A DNA stretch of 64,000 nt. It comes from Campylobacter showae (lineage in GTDB: Bacteria > Campylobacterota > Campylobacteria > Campylobacterales > Campylobacteraceae). The stretch spans positions 62,001 through 126,000 of the forward strand of contig NZ_UWOK01000002.1 in NCBI RefSeq assembly GCF_900573985.1, written 5' to 3'. The notes beneath the pieces were generated by a model that saw only the letters and a program-made list of their open reading frames with translations, was not told the origin of the DNA and made no database searches. This document shows, piece after piece, positions 42,406 through 51,340 of this stretch (positions within the stretch are counted from its first letter, which is position 1; the number at the start of each line of letters is the position of its first letter). Both the position numbers and the translations under genes were made by a program.

Positions 42406-44571
42406 ATTTGAACAAATTTGACCCGATCTAGGGGATTGAAACGGGACAAAGCCTCATAATAGCACGGCGCAAAGCACCATTTGAACAAATTTGACCCGAT
42501 CTAGGGGATTGAAACGTTGTAACCCTGCGTTGCAAGCTTTTCAGCTTGTTCGTATTTGAACAAATTTGACCCGATCTAGGGGATTGAAACGGTGTTAAGG
42601 AAATTTTCCCTAGCACCCTCAAGTAAGTCGCATTTGAACAAATTTGACCCGATCTAGGGGATTGAAACTTTCTTTCCTCGGGAAGAGAGTCAACGATCTC
42701 TTCCAATTTGAACAAATTTGACCCGATCTAGGGGATTGAAACCTTACTCTCTTTCTCTTCTGGAAGAGACTTTACTACCTATTTGAACAAATTTGACCCG
42801 ATCTAGGGGATTGAAACAGTATGACTTGCACTCGCATGAACGACGTTCATGGTAGCAAGCAAAATTTGAACAAATTTGACCCGATCTAGGGGATTGAAAC
42901 TGGTCCTGTTACCAACCAAAGTATGGTTGGAAGAAATATAATTTGAACAAATTTGACCCGATCTAGGGGATTGAAACTTCTTTCGAAAGGACCTTCCTTC
43001 CTTTCGGAGGGAAGCATTTGAACAAATTTGACCCGATCTAGGGGATTGAAACGACTTCATCGTCATCAGCTCCTTCTGGAGCAACATAATCATTTGAACA
43101 AATTTGACCCGATCTAGGGGATTGAAACAAGAAATGCCTTACCATATTTGCCATTCCATGGCACAATTTGAACAAATTTGACCCGATCTAGGGGATTGAA
43201 ACTTTGCTCTTTCCCTCACCTGTGGCAAGCCACAGTAGAGTTATTTGAACAAATTTGACCCGATCTAGGGGATTGAAACTCTGTATTTGTTTCTTTGGTA
43301 ACATAGTTCTCAAGCAATTTGAACAAATTTGACCCGATCTAGGGGATTGAAACTCTTTCCTGGACCAGTAATAGCCCATAAGATTGTATTTGAACAAATT
43401 TGACCCGATCTAGGGGATTGAAACGGTAAAAACATAAAGCATAAAATTACTTCTAGCATTATTTATTTGAACAAATTTGACCCGATCTAGGGGATTGAAA
43501 CTTATTTAACTTTGCCTTACCTTCACCAGTCATAACCCATAAATTTGAACAAATTTGACCCGATCTAGGGGATTGAAACTCAAAGAACGCTTTTCCGAAG
43601 CGTCCATTCCAAGGTTGGTAATTTGAACAAATTTGACCCGATCTAGGGGATTGAAACCTACTATCTCTTCTAATGTCGAGATAGTAAAGTCATTTAATTT
43701 GAACAAATTTGACCCGATCTAGGGGATTGAAACCTCCTCAAGGGTGTTGAGAAAGTTCTCTCTGGCACCTTCATTTGAACAAATTTGACCCGATCTAGGG
43801 GATTGAAACAAACTAGCAAGTTGCGTATCTAACGCTTTAACCGCCTCAAAATTTGAACAAATTTGACCCGATCTAGGGGATTGAAACACACGTTTCCATA
43901 CGTGCCTTTACAGCCTCCTCTACCAGCATTATTTGAACAAATTTGACCCGATCTAGGGGATTGAAACTCTGTATTTGTTTCTTTGGTAACATAGTTCTCA
44001 AGCAATTTGAACAAATTTGACCCGATCTAGGGGATTGAAACTCAAACTCAACTTCGTCGAGATTTGTCTCTTCTGGAATATAGATTTGAACAAATTTGAC
44101 CCGATCTAGGGGATTGAAACGCTGTACCAGTTTCCCGGATGTCTTCAGCTTTCTTAACAATTTGAACAAATTTGACCCGATCTAGGGGATTGAAACGACA
44201 TATGTACCATTATTTACTCCTTAGTAATTCGATGTATATTTGAACAAATTTGACCCGATCTAGGGGATTGAAACGTTATCCTTCCAATCGAGCTCTGCAT
44301 CAATGCAAGTCTCATTTGAACAAATTTGACCCGATCTAGGGGATTGAAACATTTTGAGAATCTGTCTTTCAAACTACACCTCGAAGGCTATTTGAACAAA
44401 TTTGACCCGATCTAGGGGATTGAAACACGAAACAATAACATCTTCACCATTCATCTTACGTGTATTTGAACAAATTTGACCCGATCTAGGGGATTGAAAC
44501 GAGATTTGTTTCGTTGGGAACATAGTTCTCCAACAATTCATTTGAACAAATTTGACCCGATCTAGGGGATT
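42406..44571 (+). CRISPR. CRISPR array, 29 repeats and 28 spacers
   Basis: The 37-nt repeat begins ATTTGAACAAATTTGACC and ends GGGGATTGAAAC. Repeats 1-28 are identical as far as I could read; the 29th (44540-44571) loses the GAAAC end, so the leader-distal end is on the right and transcription runs on the plus strand. The 8-nt ATTGAAAC makes the crRNA 5' tag usual in type III. Spacers are 34-46 nt. Spacers 12 (43280-43316) and 21 (43968-44004) are identical. Spacers fall in homologous groups when translated on the minus strand; see the findings. ORFs across the array are artefacts of the repeat. Confidence 0.98.
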
Positions 44572-44576
44572 TATTT

Positions 44577-45252
44577 ATAGTTTGTGACGCAATTGAACGG
44601 CAATGCTTTTGATATGTTTTGTTGGTCTATGAGGGAGGTATAAAATTTGGCAAGAAGAGATCAAAGATCCCAAAAAAGATTATGGCAAAAATCCTTTTTT
44701 AACGGTTTCTAGTCCTTTTAATGGGTTTTTGCTAAGGCCAGCCCGCATCCAGTTGAATACTCGGCAAAGATAAAGAGTTAGAGAATGAAAATAGAAAGAG
44801 AATTTTGGCTTTCTTACGAAGATTTTGTAAATTATTAAATTTACAAAACGAGGGTCGCCTATGTCGTGAATAAATTTTAAAAAGATTTGAAATTTACAAA
44901 GTAAAATAACCACAAGCTACGTCTATTGAGCTGCAGATATTTCATGTAGTAAACTTGATTTCATATTTCCTAGAATGTCCATATTTTACTAAACAAAGCA
45001 GTCATAAAGAAGCCATGAACCCAGTCCACGGCTTGCATAAGCCAACTATTTGGAAGTTGGCTTCATGCGGAACGTGCCCTTAGTCGTTTGGACTTTGGTA
45101 TAGCCGCCAAAGCTTTGACCGACTTTTTGGTGAGCACGGGCAGATGAGTAAGATCTGCTTGAGCATGATTTTGAAGAAGATGAACGTGAATAGCATTTTG
45201 CCATTTTGGACCCCTTTGTGTTGAATTATTTTGTTTCGTTGAGTGAATTATA
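44577..45252. other. Intergenic after the array, decayed sequence
   Basis: About 680 bases. Short coding-like stretches occur (for example DYGKNPFLTVSSPFNG on the plus strand near 44680), but none has a start and I recognise no family. A 68-codon minus-strand frame at 45063-45269 lacks a ribosome-binding site. Probably gene debris. Confidence 0.35.
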
Positions 45253-45281
45253 AGACAACATGTGGACATATTGTGTATAAT
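45253..45281 (+). promoter_or_regulatory. Promoter of the second WYL regulator
   Basis: AGACA at 45253, TGTGGACA at 45261 and TATAAT at 45276-45281. The half-sites resemble the regulon dyad but are spaced differently, which would suit autoregulation by a divergent site. AAAGGATAGAGCA precedes the start codon. Confidence 0.45.
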
Positions 45282-45315
45282 CTATAAAAAACTTTAAAAC
45301 ATAAAGGATAGAGCA

Positions 45316-46275
45316 ATGGATGCCCAAACCAGGATACTATGGCTACTTAAAAAACTAAACCGCGGCGAGATAATCGACACTGCGCAAGACGAGCTGTGGG
45401 TAAACGAAAAAGATGACACTCCGAGGCTAAACTATAAAACAATAAGACGAGACTTTGATGCTATAAAAAGTGTGTTTGACGAAATAGAGATAAGGCGAAC
45501 AGAGCCTGGCTGCTACCAGGCCGTCAATACAAATTTGCTCGACGACCTACTTGATGAGAGAAAGAGGAATGTCCTAAAGATAATCTACACGATGCTTGCC
45601 AAAAACTCTCAAAAATTTAACGAAACCAGCAAAAAAACGGCCATATCTCAAACCATAAATGAATCATTGAGTGTTTATGGCTTTATCACGAGTCCGATCG
45701 AGACAGAGCTAGATAAAAGCGTCATCAAAACGCTAGAAGATGCGATACGCTACCGCAAAAAACTTGCGATAGAATATACCCCGACAAATAGGTCTGATAG
45801 CAAGAAATTTAAAGAGGTGAAACCATATAAAATTTTACTGATCAATGAAAATTTATATCTGGCAAATAGCAACAATGAGTATGATTTTTCACTTTTTAGG
45901 ATAGCTGGGATAGTAAATTTAGAGGTAATTAAGGGCGAAACGTTTAATCACGACTATAACATTGTTGATTTTATAAAAAACATCCAGACGCCGTTTGCTG
46001 TTTTTTCGCATGAGTGGAGAAGCTCGCTCATAGAAGTGCGGCTCGAGATCAGCCCGCAAAAGGCCTTTTTGTTTGAGAGAAAAAACTTCTTTAAGTCGCA
46101 AAAGATCATAGAGCGCAAACCAGATGGAGCGATAGTAGTTAGCTACCACTTTAGCGATCTTAAGGAGATAGAGTTTTTTATCATGGAGTTTTTGGGATAC
46201 GTTAAAATTTTAGCCCCAGTGGAGCTAAAACAAAAAATCATAAAAAAGATAGAAGAAGGTAAAAATTTACTCTAA
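45316..46275 (+). CDS. WYL-domain transcriptional regulator (second)
   Basis: A 319-aa regulator. Residues 1-65 are a helix-turn-helix-like region (MDAQTRILWLLKKLNRGE, LNYKTIRRDFDAIK). A WYL domain follows near residues 145-200 (KKLAIEYTP, VKPYKILLINENLYLAN), and the C-terminal WCX-like part ends in GYVKILAPVELKQKIIKKI. It lies between the CRISPR array and the DarTG genes and stops right against the darG stop in a convergent layout. WYL proteins regulate CRISPR and other defence loci. Its domain order matches the first WYL gene at 9168-10103, yet the two are only distantly alike. Confidence 0.85.
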   Translation: MDAQTRILWLLKKLNRGEIIDTAQDELWVNEKDDTPRLNYKTIRRDFDAIKSVFDEIEIRRTEPGCYQAVNTNLLDDLLDERKRNVLKIIYTMLAKNSQKFNETSKKTAISQTINESLSVYGFITSPIETELDKSVIKTLEDAIRYRKKLAIEYTPTNRSDSKKFKEVKPYKILLINENLYLANSNNEYDFSLFRIAGIVNLEVIKGETFNHDYNIVDFIKNIQTPFAVFSHEWRSSLIEVRLEISPQKAFLFERKNFFKSQKIIERKPDGAIVVSYHFSDLKEIEFFIMEFLGYVKILAPVELKQKIIKKIEEGKNLL

Positions 46276-46959
46276 CTAAAATAGTCTTTTTGGTATGCTT
46301 TTAACTATCCTAAAACATGCCTCGAGCGACTTATCGCCTATGCCAGGAGCTCTTAGTAAAGAGCTTAGAGAGTGATATAGTCCGCTATCTATCGCATCTT
46401 TGATAGCTTGAAATCTTATATTTTTTACGCCTAGGACCTTGGTTTGCTTTTTTAGCTCGTTGATATCAAAATTTAGTGCAAACTCATCATATAAATCATC
46501 ACTTGCGCTCTCATCAAATTCCCAAATTTCACACTCTATATTTAAAGGCTCGAGAAATTCCATCATCAAATTTATAACTTCGTCTTTATCAAGTCCGCCA
46601 TTTGCGGCACCAAGAAGCGGAAATGCAATGTGGCTGATCTTTTTACTCGCATAAGTATTTACAAATTTTTCTAGACCGACTTTTATGTAGCTCATTTTTG
46701 ACGGATCTTTCCAGTGCTTTTTGGTAGGGAAATTTAGCACCTGTCGTCCGTCATCAGCCTTGTATAACCATAGTTTACCTATCTCTATTTTATTTGGGTT
46801 GCCTTCACTGCAAAGCTCGACATATCGCGAGAACATTTCAGGATAGCGCAATCTAAACTCATATGCTATACCAGCGCCCATAACGCCCACGCAGTTAATG
46901 GTATTTACGATAGTATCCGCTTTGGTGTTAAATATATTTCCACTTTTTAGTGTTACCAT
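46276..46959 (-). CDS. darG: DarG-like macrodomain antitoxin
   Basis: A 227-aa protein. Residues 1-150 are a macrodomain (SGNIFNTKADTIVNTINCVGVMGAGIA, with the ADP-ribose loop; FPLLGAANGGLD). The C-terminal 75 residues form a helical part with a helix-hairpin-helix-like LRAPGIGDKSLEACF. DarG removes ADP-ribose from DNA bases added by DarT and also binds DarT. It follows darT by 8 nt on the minus strand. The assignment rests on both the macrodomain and its DarT neighbour. Confidence 0.88.
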   Translation of the reverse strand: MVTLKSGNIFNTKADTIVNTINCVGVMGAGIAYEFRLRYPEMFSRYVELCSEGNPNKIEIGKLWLYKADDGRQVLNFPTKKHWKDPSKMSYIKVGLEKFVNTYASKKISHIAFPLLGAANGGLDKDEVINLMMEFLEPLNIECEIWEFDESASDDLYDEFALNFDINELKKQTKVLGVKNIRFQAIKDAIDSGLYHSLSSLLRAPGIGDKSLEACFRIVKSIPKRLF

Positions 46960-46967
46960 TTTTATCC

Positions 46968-47588
46968 TTAGAAAAATTTAGCTGGATCAACTATGACGTT
47001 GATATTATACATCTTAAGATCGCCAGCCAGCTGATCTTCGATGGTTTTTTTGCACACCTGATTTTTAACATATATAGAGCGTATATAACGACTATAGACG
47101 ACATCATTGATCAAAATTTCTGCCATCATTTTTTGTTTTATATCATCATATCTAACGCCGTTATTGCACCATCTTTGAGAAAAAACCTCATTGAAATTTA
47201 TGAAATTTTGATTTTGCAAGTCAGGCAAATATTTACTAAATCTAGCGTTATTTACAGCTGCATTGCGATCTGAGATCAAAACACCCGTGCGATGATCTTT
47301 GATGACTTTTACGTCTATACCCAAAATGACGACATGAATATTGTCTCTACTTGGATATAGCATGGCATTGCGAGGGTTAAAATAAAAAGGGACATAGTCG
47401 TGGATTTTACGTCCATATATATGTTCAACTTTTTCGCGCCTATCATTTACTTCCCGGTTGCTAATATCTACCTTTTTGTAAGCATTATAATGATTTTGCA
47501 AGCCATATAGTAAAATATTTTTTAAATTGCTAGAATGTGTCATATGAAAAATTTCGCTCATTTTATCTAAAAAGAATTGGTTTGTCAT
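46968..47588 (-). CDS. darT: DarT-like DNA ADP-ribosyltransferase toxin
   Basis: A 206-aa DUF4433 protein: FHMTHSSNLKNIL near residue 14 (NAD-binding His), YVPFYFNPRNAMLY near 66 (with the Arg of the ARTT region), and QKMMAEILI near 152 with the catalytic Glu. DarT ADP-ribosylates thymidine or guanosine in single-stranded DNA and blocks phage replication. The start at 47588 follows a GGGGG run; upstream ATGs lack a site. The promoter has a perfect dyad. It is the toxin of a DarTG pair. Confidence 0.88.
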   Translation of the reverse strand: MTNQFFLDKMSEIFHMTHSSNLKNILLYGLQNHYNAYKKVDISNREVNDRREKVEHIYGRKIHDYVPFYFNPRNAMLYPSRDNIHVVILGIDVKVIKDHRTGVLISDRNAAVNNARFSKYLPDLQNQNFINFNEVFSQRWCNNGVRYDDIKQKMMAEILINDVVYSRYIRSIYVKNQVCKKTIEDQLAGDLKMYNINVIVDPAKFF

Positions 47589-47613
47589 TATGGCCCCCAT
47601 TATTTTTATGGGA

Positions 47614-47645
47614 ATTATAATGACCGAAATAGACACATAGTGTCT
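47614..47645 (-). promoter_or_regulatory. Regulon promoter of darTG
   Basis: Perfect AGACACTATGTGTCT on the minus strand, then 11 nt, then TATAAT (47619-47614). One of the best examples of the shared site. Confidence 0.78.
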
Positions 47646-47657
47646 AAAAATATTAAA

Positions 47658-48980
47658 TTATAGGCTTTGTTGTATATTTATAAAATTATGATATCTATCA
47701 AACAGCTTTTTTATCTCTTGCTTAATATGACTAAATTCTTCTTCGCTTATATTGCCGTGTGCGAAGTCATTACGTAGGTTATCTAATTGCCAGCGATATT
47801 TATCTAATTCATGGCTAGAACCAAATTTGGTCGCAACAACTAACCTTATACTATCTATATCAGAATTTGTAAGATCAAGATACTTTAAATTATTCTTCGT
47901 CTTATTAAGAAACTCCTCATTGGTCGTATTGCTACCAAATTTTAATGCCTGAACAAAAAAATTGCTAATTTTGTAATTCTTGCGCTCTTTATTTTTGGAG
48001 CTTTCTTCTGAAATTTTCTGAAAAACATCAGGTATATTTTTTTCAAATACGCTAACTATATAACTATTTACACTCTCAAACAAAAGCACCAACGATTGTA
48101 ACAAATAGCCCTTTTCAAACATATCTTTAGCTAATTTATATCTAAAAACATATGCGCTATCGTTCCAGTCGCATATTTTATTTAGCCTATCTTTTAGATC
48201 CTTAGCTCTTGATATCAGCGCGATATCATCTATCATATCAAGCTCCTTGATCAACTCACCATGCGAGCTTTTCAGTTTTGCTATATTTAAGCTTAGTATA
48301 TTATTTGAAAAATCATTTAAAACATTTACCAGCGACTCAAATTTCTTTGTCTTTATGTGCTGAGCCAGGGTGTAGTTTTGCGAAAAAGCCGCGATCACAA
48401 AGGCGATATTAGCGATATCTAGGTATTGTCTCAGGTCTATTATCTCATATAGCTTAAATTTTTCTATCTCTTTAGCAAACAAAATTTGATCTATTTGGGA
48501 GACATTTGAGAAGTTTTGTATGAGTAGATCGACTAGCGCTAGCAAAGGCAGATGACGGAAGCCATGCGTCACGTCAAAAATAATTTTACCGACTCCGCTT
48601 TTTACTAGATCATCTATCGCTCTTTCAAATATCTCAAACAAAGCCTCAAAATTTTTCTCATCTACTATCTTATAATCATCGTTAAAATTTATCTGAAAAT
48701 TCGCATAGTGCGCCATTACAGCTTCGTTAAATTCTCTAGCTTCGGCAGTATATATAGGCACTATATTTTCTGCACCAAATTTATCCGCCAGCAAAGGCAG
48801 GGTATTAAAAAACTCTTGCGAATTATCGGCACTTTCACTAGTAAAATAATACCTAGCGCAACCTTTGGTTTTTATGTCCTCTTTTTTGCCTTGTATGCCA
48901 AGGATCGTGATGACGGCAGTTTTGTCATTATTTTCTTTGGTTTGAGGCGAATTTGCTTTCTTTACTATATTAAGCGGCAT
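47658..48980 (-). CDS. CARF-HEPN effector (TM1812/Csx1-like)
   Basis: A 440-aa protein. The N-terminal CARF domain has VITILGIQGK near residue 24 and IIFDVTHGFRHLPLLAL (136-142 DVTHGFR), the signature of the TM1812/Csx2 branch. The C-terminal HEPN domain carries LRNDFAHG with Arg403 and His408 (R-x4-H). Cyclic oligoadenylate made by Cas10 binds CARF and activates the HEPN ribonuclease, causing dormancy. It starts after AAAGGAAT. It is separated from the csm operon by the adaptation genes, array and DarTG, but it is the natural effector of the HD-less Cas10. Which oligoadenylate it senses is unknown. Confidence 0.9.
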   Translation of the reverse strand: MPLNIVKKANSPQTKENNDKTAVITILGIQGKKEDIKTKGCARYYFTSESADNSQEFFNTLPLLADKFGAENIVPIYTAEAREFNEAVMAHYANFQINFNDDYKIVDEKNFEALFEIFERAIDDLVKSGVGKIIFDVTHGFRHLPLLALVDLLIQNFSNVSQIDQILFAKEIEKFKLYEIIDLRQYLDIANIAFVIAAFSQNYTLAQHIKTKKFESLVNVLNDFSNNILSLNIAKLKSSHGELIKELDMIDDIALISRAKDLKDRLNKICDWNDSAYVFRYKLAKDMFEKGYLLQSLVLLFESVNSYIVSVFEKNIPDVFQKISEESSKNKERKNYKISNFFVQALKFGSNTTNEEFLNKTKNNLKYLDLTNSDIDSIRLVVATKFGSSHELDKYRWQLDNLRNDFAHGNISEEEFSHIKQEIKKLFDRYHNFINIQQSL

Positions 48981-49082
48981 TGGATTCCTTTAAATTTAAC
49001 AACTTTACGGTATTTGCAGTGATGTAAATTATCACTTTTTACAACTTGCGTTTTGCTTAATGAATTAACAATGGGCCTGTTT

Positions 49083-49457
49083 TTATAAGTACTCCCTGAA
49101 TTTCTCGTGTTTAAATTCGCGCTTCGTCACCGATTTTCCATCCATTATAAGCTCTTGAACTACGCGCTTAGTGGTAGCATAGATAGTCTTTAGCCCGATA
49201 TTTTTAGCAAAATTTATCATATTATAAGTAGCGCCAAAATCCCCTTGCACCAACAAAACATCACCAGCCTTAGCCTCCAGCATCAACTCCTTTTTATATG
49301 CGCTTAAGACACCTAGTATATTTTCGTCCGACGGATTAATACTAGACCACGCATCATCTGTTATATTTACTATATCTTCTATACCAAACGTTTTTAAAGC
49401 CTGATCTTTTTGCTCTTCGGTTAAATTATGATTTATGAGTACAAACATTTTTTTCAT
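49083..49457 (-). CDS. csx20: Csx20, probable ring nuclease
   Basis: A 124-aa protein matching Csx20: FVLINHNLTEEQK at the N-terminus, LLVQGDFGATYNMINFAKN near residue 69, IYATTKR near 92 and the C-terminal FKHEKFREYL. Csx20 has been predicted to degrade cyclic oligoadenylate, that is, to turn the type III response off. It lies upstream of the CARF-HEPN effector on the same strand, so sensor and off-switch are paired. The promoter contains a regulon-type half-site (49503-49534). Start ATG after AAGGGAG. Confidence 0.85.
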   Translation of the reverse strand: MKKMFVLINHNLTEEQKDQALKTFGIEDIVNITDDAWSSINPSDENILGVLSAYKKELMLEAKAGDVLLVQGDFGATYNMINFAKNIGLKTIYATTKRVVQELIMDGKSVTKREFKHEKFREYL

Positions 49458-49502
49458 TTTTATTTCTCCCTTTAAAATTCTATTTTATAAAATCAGTACA
49501 GG

Positions 49503-49534
49503 ATACTATCCAATCCTTTGGACACAATATGACA
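49503..49534 (-). promoter_or_regulatory. Regulon-type promoter of csx20
   Basis: On the minus strand TGTCATATTGTGTCC, then 11 nt, then TAGTAT (49508-49503). The proximal TGTCC arm is intact, the distal arm is not inverted, so this is a half-site example. Confidence 0.5.
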
Positions 49535-49682
49535 AAAATAAAAGCAAAGTGGTTTTAGAGTTTTTAAATTATGTCCCAAATATGCTTTTAAAGCAAAAGA
49601 ACTTATTTGTTTAGATTGTGATATATTCAAACTTCCAAATAGTAGAATACTTGTTTAAAAAACCATATAATTTACATTTTTA

Positions 49683-49714
49683 TGACAAATAATGTCCATT
49701 TTATTGCATATAAT
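49683..49714 (+). promoter_or_regulatory. Regulon promoter of the small genes at 49741
   Basis: TGACAAATAATGTCC (49683-49697), then 11 nt, then TATAAT (49709-49714). Confidence 0.65.
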
Positions 49715-49740
49715 TTTATATATTGACTAAAAGGATAAAA

Positions 49741-49884
49741 ATGAAGACAAAACCAAGAGATATGATCATATTAGCATCGATTAAAAGGAATATTAATTTA
49801 CAAGCAAGGGTCGTAAAATCTAAAAAAATCTATACCAGAAAACAAAAACACCAAAAGGAGTATAATGTTGCTTGGTATCTCTAA
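49741..49884 (+). CDS. Small basic protein
   Basis: A 47-aa frame with good promoter and ribosome-binding site (AAAAGGAT). The product is strongly basic (RVVKSKKIYTRKQKHQK). It overlaps the next small gene by 20 nt. Small basic proteins that head short operons are often antitoxins or DNA-binding proteins, but no family is recognised. Confidence 0.5.
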   Translation: MKTKPRDMIILASIKRNINLQARVVKSKKIYTRKQKHQKEYNVAWYL

Positions 49885-50026
49885 TATTGATTTACCGACC
49901 CATATAGATCCACTTGTCAAAAATGCCGGAAAGTTTTTTGTATCTTTTTCTAAAGATAAGTTAAACAAAGTTTTTAGTCGCGACTTCATCTTACTGCTTG
50001 TTAGACATAGGCTTAAGATAAGTTAA
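49865..50026 (+). pseudogene. Small gene truncated by the IS end
   Basis: Begins ATG after CAAAAGGAG; 53 codons, the last ones being read from the IS inverted-repeat-like end (from about 50009). The natural C-terminus is therefore lost. With the 47-aa gene it may be the remains of a two-gene, perhaps toxin-antitoxin, unit. Confidence 0.5.
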
Positions 50027-51066
50027 AAACTTTCAAAGGAGTTTTTCTAAGAGAGAGTGCAAGCACAAGAACTATGTTTTTGTCGTTAAAACACAAGTAT
50101 ATCTATTGCTCCAGAATTTCAGAGAAGAAATTTAGAGAAATTCTGAAGTGCTTCGCAGAAGATATAAAAGCATCGGAGATATCAAATTTAACTAAAATTT
50201 CAGAAGCAACCCCATGTAAAATCTTTAGAGAAACAAAAATTCTTATGTCTAAAGAGTGTGAGATCTTGAAAGTAACGAGCATAGCGAAGTTAAAAATATC
50301 TAAATTTTCAGGCGAGATTTCCAAGCCCGCCTAGAAGCTTCGCTTTGAAATAGACGAAATATACTTTGGATCTAAACAAGTAAGAGGTAAAAGAGGTAGA
50401 GATGCAGCAAATAAAACCCCAGTGCTTAACTTCGCTACGCTCGTTACTGCGAGCAGAACGGCATACTAAAGCGTGACGGCAAAGTTTATACCCAGATAGT
50501 TAAAAACTGCTCTGCAAATGAACTAATACCGATATTATCGCAATATAGCGAGCTTGGTAGCTCTACTATTTATTTTGATTGCGGGAAAGCCTATGATGGA
50601 TTAGTGGATTATGGAGCCAAAGCTCATTATAGAGTAAAACATTCAAAGAATGAATTTTAGCTGCGCTACGCTTGCTACTTTACAAGAAGCTAACAGTAAA
50701 AACCATATCAATGGCATTGAGAATTTTTTAACTACGACTTGCGTTGCTACTGTAAACAGACGGGGATATGCTAAACATAGATTATCGAAATTTAAAGGTA
50801 TCTTTTCAAGCGTATCGACGGTAGCGACCGAAGGGAAGCTAAAAGAAAAGAGAATTTCTTGCTTCATCTTAAAGAGCGTATTCTGCTCTACTTCACTGCG
50901 TTTGTAGCTTTTTAAGACGTAGTTACGAGCGTAGCGAAGTAGAGTTTAGATATAATACTAAAACTACACAGGAAAACTTATGTCAGAAACTATTAAAATT
51001 AATAAGAGATCTTATGAGTAGCAAGACGAAGTCGCAGATAAAAAACAGCTTAAGTTATTTTGAGCC
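50009..51066 (+). mobile_element. Decayed IS1595-family element, copy A
   Basis: Fragments of an ISXO2/IS1595 transposase in order: RISEKKFREILKCFAEDIKA, then IDEIYFGSKQVRGKRGRDAA (first Asp), GKVYTQIVKNCSANELIPIL, IYFDCGKAYDGLVDYG (second Asp), then HINGIENF (Glu region), GYAKHRLSKFKGI and a C-terminal tail. Several blocks of about 20-30 bp with GAGCGTAGCGAAGT, or its complement, interrupt the gene, so it is dead. The right end TTAAGTTATTTTGAGCC is a terminal inverted repeat. From about 50267 it is almost identical, inverted, to 54106-54901. Confidence 0.82.
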
Positions 51067-51107
51067 AAAAACAAATATCTTTAAGAATATACACATATAA
51101 ATATCGC

Positions 51108-51113
51108 TATAAT
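51108..51113 (+). promoter_or_regulatory. -10 box of the RiPP-like operon
   Basis: TATAAT between the end of IS copy A and the peptide gene; AAGGGAGC follows before ATG 51149. No regulon dyad is present at the expected position. Confidence 0.5.
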
Positions 51114-51148
51114 TCTTTCATATATACAAATTTTAAAAGGGAGCAAAA

Positions 51149-51340
51149 ATGGTTCATTTTGACGAAGCTGTAATTTTTGATTCTGCTAGTTTTAACAATG
51201 ACTCTAGTAATATCAATGTCGAGTATTCAGACAAAGAGTTGACTGCTTTAAAAGAGATGATTGATGTTATCAAGAATGATGAAGATAGGGCTACATTAGC
51301 TTGCTGGGGGGACCACTCTGAATATGCTAAGGGCTATTAG
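51149..51340 (+). CDS. Predicted RiPP precursor peptide
   Basis: A 63-aa peptide with a good ribosome-binding site. The first ~45 residues are acidic and helical, suitable as a leader (DKELTALKEMIDVIKNDED). The last 15 residues are ACWGDHSEYAKGY plus flanks. W-G-D, H-S-E and Y-A-K are three consecutive triplets that each open with an aromatic or His residue, as in the substrates of radical-SAM enzymes that make three-residue cyclophanes. It ends directly before the radical-SAM gene (TAG TTG). The role as precursor is inference from size, position and the core motif. Confidence 0.65.
   Translation: MVHFDEAVIFDSASFNNDSSNINVEYSDKELTALKEMIDVIKNDEDRATLACWGDHSEYAKGY

Noticed and set aside
42428..44169. 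Minus-strand open frames across the CRISPR array (repeats translating as FQSPRSGQICSN and similar)
   Set aside because: They consist of repeat translations joined by spacers, have no start sites of their own and change with every spacer; they are artefacts of the array.
45063..45269. 68-codon minus-strand frame after the array
   Set aside because: No ribosome-binding site, no promoter and no recognisable family; it lies in sequence that looks like gene debris.
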